Shown here in pieces: positions 59,732 through 64,000 of a stretch of DNA of 64,000 nt. Every line of letters begins with the position of its first letter. Position 1 is the stretch's first letter. Origin of the DNA: Diphasiastrum complanatum (Eukaryota > Streptophyta > Lycopodiopsida > Lycopodiales > Lycopodiaceae); assembly GCA_029204225.1 (NCBI GenBank), contig CM055106.1, positions 41,928,368 through 41,992,367 of the forward strand, written 5' to 3'. The position numbers and the translations under genes were made by a program. The notes under the pieces were generated by a model, which made no database searches, was not told the origin of the DNA, and saw only the letters and a list, made by a program, of their open reading frames with translations.

Positions 59732-60339
59732 TAGATTTTTTTGCTTAATGTAATATTTGTAGAACAGTGAAAATGTTTATTTGTAATGTTTATTTGTAGT
59801 GAAAATGTTTATTTGTAGTAGCGCCTCGATGCTCTCTCTTTCTCTCGTTCTTTCTAGCCTTGTGGTGTCTCCTTTCTCTCTTTGATGGCAGCTATAGTGC
59901 GACTATGGCAAGAACTGCCTTTTTTCCTATTTCAAAAAAATTCTTAGGGTTTTGTGGAATCAATGCACGTGTGACATTTTGGAGTTCTATGTTTTTTGCC
60001 TTGTGCATGGCTTTTTTGGTGCTTATTGTTGATTTGGTGCATGTTACCAAAAGGACAGCAGTTGAGAAATTGCATGAATGTCCAATCAATGCTTTGCATG
60101 CCAGTTGACCGAGGGTTTTTTAGGGCTTGACAAGTGGTAATTTTTAAGTTGGTTCCAAATTTTGTTTCGAAATCAATTCGAAAATTTTAGTTACAAGCAC
60201 CCAGTTAGTGGAACTTTGGTTTCTTGGTGATCGGTAGTCAATGTTGTAACCTTGTCGTTTTGAAGGTAGCTTCCCGGTCTTGGCAGGAGGAATTTACTTT
60301 TTTCTTCTCCATGGGCATGCATGAGGCCTTATCAACTTG
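59732..60339. other. Spacer with small tandem repeats
   Basis: A unit containing gaaaatgtttatttgta is repeated at 59769-59820. An 82-residue frame at 59860-60108 has two hydrophobic runs but resembles nothing known and is probably chance. Confidence 0.4.
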
Positions 60340-61266
60340 ATAGTCACCTGTAAGCCTAGTTTTTTGAGAGCTTAATACTATTGTTTTATGTCAAGTTGTA
60401 ATAATCAGTCTAAATTTTGTGAAACCGATCTTGACAAAATAATGGTAGTGGTTTGATTCTCTAGGCAAGTACCCAATTAGTGAAAATTTTGAGTCCCTGG
60501 TACTGTGCTTTTTATCGATTTAACTCTAGAATACGATACTTCCCAGTAAATTGAGTTAAATGGTATCTTTAGGATTCTTCCTTTTTGACTTCGGTGTTGT
60601 ATCGATAGGTTATCCTAAAAGATTTTAATCTTTAGGATTGAGGAAATTAAAGCTTTTCAAATACTTGTTAAAGTGAATAAGTGAAATAAGGTCATAATTT
60701 TTGAGAAGTAGCTCTATATTCGATTAAAACACGTATATTGAATATTGTAAAGAGTACTCAGATCCAAATATTATTGATTTCCATTGATTTCAGGCAACTT
60801 TAACGAAGTAATGGAGTTGGTGTGGTCAAAAGAGAAGTAGCCTAGCATTTACTTGTGTCTAAGTAATTTTTGGGGACCTTTGCTAAAAGAATTTTCGGGT
60901 GACCGAAAAATATGAGGAAGAAAATGAGACACCTGAGTAGGTAAATGTGATAGTGTTGTGTAATTTGGATTGGTTATGAATCTCTATAAGGAAATTGCAT
61001 AAAGTTAAATATGTATAGGACTATGAGTTGACCCTATTTGTTATTGGAAATTGTGACATGAAATGAGAATGACACTTGGGTCACATTTGTACTGTAAAAC
61101 ACCTTATTCCTAAAATTTGTAACTCTCAGATGGTAGGATTTCGGGAGTATAGTACCAACCAGATGGGTTATTTTATGTGACAGTAAAGCCATGTGCAGAT
61201 TCTTGTTAAATCACAATTTTGAACTGGATTATTGCGATCCATTAGGAACAAATTTGGGGGTACTCA
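60340..61266 (+). repeat. Dispersed non-coding repeat, copy 2
   Basis: Matches 20790-21900 in reverse complement. Shared blocks include gtcaagttgtaataatc, ttgacaaaataatggtagtg, tggtactgtgctttttatcg, cctagcatttacttgtgtct and ccattaggaacaaat. There is no LTR at its left edge, unlike copy 1. Probably the interior of the same retroelement family. Confidence 0.7.
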
Positions 61267-62600
61267 GGTAACGATTAATCTTGTTTGGATCTACTATGAA
61301 TTCCTGGTTACTAAGGTTATCTGGTGCACTTAACCTAGTCGTTGAACATAGACATGTGATCAAATATTGTGTTTGACAATTACTTGCAAAGTTAACAGAT
61401 CTATTCTAATAGATCTATAGTTTAACTTAAAAAAGTGATTTGGATATGGGTCTAAATGTGGTGTTGTACATGTATAGTTGAGGTCTGCACCTAGACATTT
61501 AAGATTTCTAAATCATGAGCATTTAACTTGAGTAGTTGATTTACTCCTGTGAAAGTTAATTGGTAAAACGGACAATGTGGAGAGCATTCACTAGAAACTG
61601 TTTGTTTTGTGTGTATTGCTTGTAAGACACATAATTTATGAGTCATTTAGATTCATTAGAGATTGTGTGCATAGGATACTAAATTCTTGGATGATATTTC
61701 TCAGTTGAGAACTAGACTTGATTCATTAGTAATAGTATCTCTGTGAGCTCAATTGGATATCGGATCCTAATGGTTCCAAGAATGGTAAACTGAATTTTGG
61801 GAATTCAGCATAACTTTGTAATCTCTAGATGTTGTTCTAGGAGATTGTATAAAGTTTATATTGTTAGAGATGAATGTTATAATGGTCTTTAATTACTTGG
61901 ATAATTGTAGAATTTGGAACTCATAATCTGGTTAAGAATCGAATTGGAAGGATATTCTTGGAATTCAGTTATTTTCCTTGTGGAAAAGATTTCAGAATAA
62001 TTCTTGTATATTTCCTTGTTGTATGTTGTGCATATACTTTAGTACGGGAGATTCTAGATGACTGGATTATGATATTTTATAGTATTTTAATATTCTAAGA
62101 ATATTTGTACCAAAAAGCCTTATTTTCTACTAGACATTGACATGGAATTTCTTTAGCTTTTGGATTTGATTTCTGGAATAAAGTAAAGTCATCCAGTATT
62201 TCATGTATTTGAGATTACGTGGAGGTGATGAGTATTTATTTTGAAAAAAATCTACCCATTTGAAAAAATTATAGCTTGGTGTATCTTTGGGAATTTGAAT
62301 TAGTATTCATGAGTAGAGGCAAACAATTTAAATATTGTTGCATCTCTGAGTACTAATTCAAATGGAAAAATCAGACTAAGAATAATGGTTCATGGGTAAG
62401 ATTTGAAAGCTTAAGGAATAGTTTCATGTTTTCTTTTTCCCATTTTGAGGACAGAAGAAATCTCCAAAAAAAAAAAAAAAAAAACCCAAGAAAAAGGGCT
62501 AAAATCACACTATTAGCCAACTAAAACTGATCAGATCTTGTCAAATCTATATTGCAGTCACATTATCCATCAAGATCCAACATCCTTGGAATGAATCAAG
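61267..62600. other. Gene-free AT-rich stretch
   Basis: No coding region recognised. It may continue the retroelement interior that begins at 60340. A run of about 20 adenines lies at 62465-62484. Confidence 0.45.
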
Positions 62601-63146
62601 TGAATGAACCTTAGATCAAGCCGATCAGTTCCTCCACATCAACCACTATCCATCCATCATTCTTCTGTCCCATCTCTATTCCATCTTCTATCTCCATCTC
62701 TACTAGATAAATCCATTTATGTCTCTATTCTCATCCATACTGATCCACCATTTACTGATTCTCTTCTCTTTTTCTTCTTCTCCATCTCCCACAAAAAAAA
62801 AAAAAAAGTTTGGAATACTAGAGTCATTGAGCAGACCTTGAAGCAATTCACAGAAGGCAGATGGTAGAATCCATCACGCCAATGGTAGGAAGTCAAGAAA
62901 TTGGCATCCGACGAAGTCCAATGGATTTTACCAAGTCTCTTGGCGCAATCACTGCAAAGAATTCTTACTGATGAAGTACAAAGAGGACTAGCATCAATAG
63001 GGCAACTTGAAGGCAATTAAGCACAAGATCCAAGGAAAAGTGCCATCACGTAGCCTTCAACAGGGAAGTGCAATGACCAAGGGAAGACTAAAGTTGATGA
63101 TTGTCCCTCAACGAGCAAGATTCAACCAAAGTCTCATTGTTCCATA
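62600..63146. other. Region with weak coding signal
   Basis: A serine- and proline-rich plus-strand frame (62604-62867) beside a second oligo(A) run of about 15 (62793-62807). I see no family resemblance and treat it as non-coding. Confidence 0.3.
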
Positions 63147-63542
63147 ATGCAACAGCCCAAACCAACGTCAAATTTGCGTATATCCATTCTTCAAAGGCCA
63201 AATCTAGGGAATCCAAGCCCAAATAGGCCTCCAGTACATCAAGCACCAGCACCTACAATGACAAAGCCTTGTCCTAAATCTTTGATATTGACTGCTGAGG
63301 AAAGTCTTCAGGTTATGGCATACCATAAATACCTAGACAAACAAGAGAGTCAAGCAAGCATGTCATATCCACATTATGATTTGGGGGAGTCCATGATGTT
63401 GGGACCAGTTGCGCCAATCTATGAGGAACCAATTTTATCTTGGGATACTCTGATGGAATGCCTCAACTACCCAATTGTTGATAAAACGAGATTATCCAGA
63501 ATGGCCACCAGAAACTTATGGGTATTATTGAAAATCTGGTAA
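63147..63542 (+). CDS. Unrecognised ORF, possible gag-like protein
   Basis: A 131-residue plus-strand frame: proline-rich start (MQQPKPTSNLRISILQRPNL ...), then TAEESLQVMAYHKYLDKQES and PHYDLGESMMLGPVAPIYEE, ending LSRMATRNLWVLLKIW. No known domain recognised. The proline-rich start followed by a helical stretch would suit a retroelement gag or a transposon accessory protein. Start codon uncertain. Confidence 0.3.
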   Translation: MQQPKPTSNLRISILQRPNLGNPSPNRPPVHQAPAPTMTKPCPKSLILTAEESLQVMAYHKYLDKQESQASMSYPHYDLGESMMLGPVAPIYEEPILSWDTLMECLNYPIVDKTRLSRMATRNLWVLLKIW

Positions 63543-64000
63543 GTCCCAGTTCTTGTTGATCATCCACTAATAAAGCCTCAGATTTTACGTAAGCGAATTC
63601 TATCCACGCTTATCCTGAAGCACCCATGTCCCAGCAATAAAAGAACTGACAACAGCGTCCCTTCACGACAGTTCCAGCTTAGTGCCGAGGGACCGGCACT
63701 ACTTTGGGTGGTGGACCCTGTTGTGGGTATTTCCTGCACAGTAATAAACAAGTGGGTCCCACCACTTAAAATATTGTTGGCCAAGCCCTACCTAATGGGC
63801 CTCGTCACAGTACATTGTAAGTAGGGAAATAAGTGCGAGGGCACTGGCATCCTGCGCGTGTAAGCCCAACCCAGCACAAGTAGCAAGTTGTAATTCCTAG
63901 AAATAAGAGACTAGGGGCTTGAAACTCTAAAATGACATTAGAGGTCCTAAGTCAAGTTGCAAATAGAAAAGCTAAACTGGTCCAACTTAAAACTTACATG
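63543..64000. other. Window end, nothing recognised
   Basis: GC-richer than the preceding kilobases, with no defendable gene, RNA or repeat boundary before the window ends. Confidence 0.4.

Overview
The window is nuclear DNA of a land plant, most likely a large-genome, non-flowering lineage such as a fern. The evidence is one intron-rich cytochrome P450 of the plant CYP704 type embedded in about 60 kb of decayed Copia, Gypsy, CACTA-like, foldback and Penelope-like elements, with seven (GA)n/(CT)n tracts of roughly 90-135 bp. The organism call is an inference. Nothing here looks bacterial, organellar or viral in any certain way.

Layout. 0-4 kb: a duplicated GA microsatellite beside a minus-strand Penelope-like retroelement; the element is interrupted by an 87-bp tRNA-like insert with a 15-bp target-site duplication. 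4.6-5.7 kb: Copia LTR, primer site and gag remnant. 6.0-10.1 kb: a divergent gene pair. One gene encodes an H3/CenH3-like histone fold continuing in frame into a Ulp1-type cysteine protease. The other encodes an unrecognised two-exon protein. They face away from each other across about 0.8 kb rich in CACGTG palindromes. 10.3-12.6 kb: CACTA (En/Spm)-type transposase. 13.2-15.3 kb: an unrecognised multi-exon minus-strand gene remnant carrying two CT tracts. 16.9-23.2 kb: two copies of one Copia-type LTR in opposite orientation, a foldback element between them, and a Copia RNase H end. 23.2-30.7 kb: small palindromic elements and two fragments of an unknown gene family. 31-36.6 kb: Copia and Gypsy fragments, one Copia lying inside a Gypsy. 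38.4-46.2 kb: the P450 gene, six exons, all joins in frame, 538 residues. 47.6-51.1 kb: four tandem units of 0.7-0.95 kb; three carry a large hairpin. 51.7-57.4 kb: Copia remnant filled by an array of small palindromes, a short TTAGGG-type tract, a DUF7869-like transposon ORF and a Gypsy integrase. 58.7-59.7 kb: the longest copy of the unknown gene family. 60-64 kb: a second copy of a non-coding repeat, then an unrecognised ORF.

Only the P450 looks intact and is a good candidate for a working host gene, probably a fatty-acid hydroxylase of the sporopollenin/cutin type. The most unusual locus is the histone-protease fusion and its divergent partner. Both keep plausible introns and long frames, but carry in-frame stops that are all TAG or TGA, as expected from methylation-driven C-to-T decay. 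Exon joins, family names and motif matches were made by eye; no database search or fold prediction was possible.
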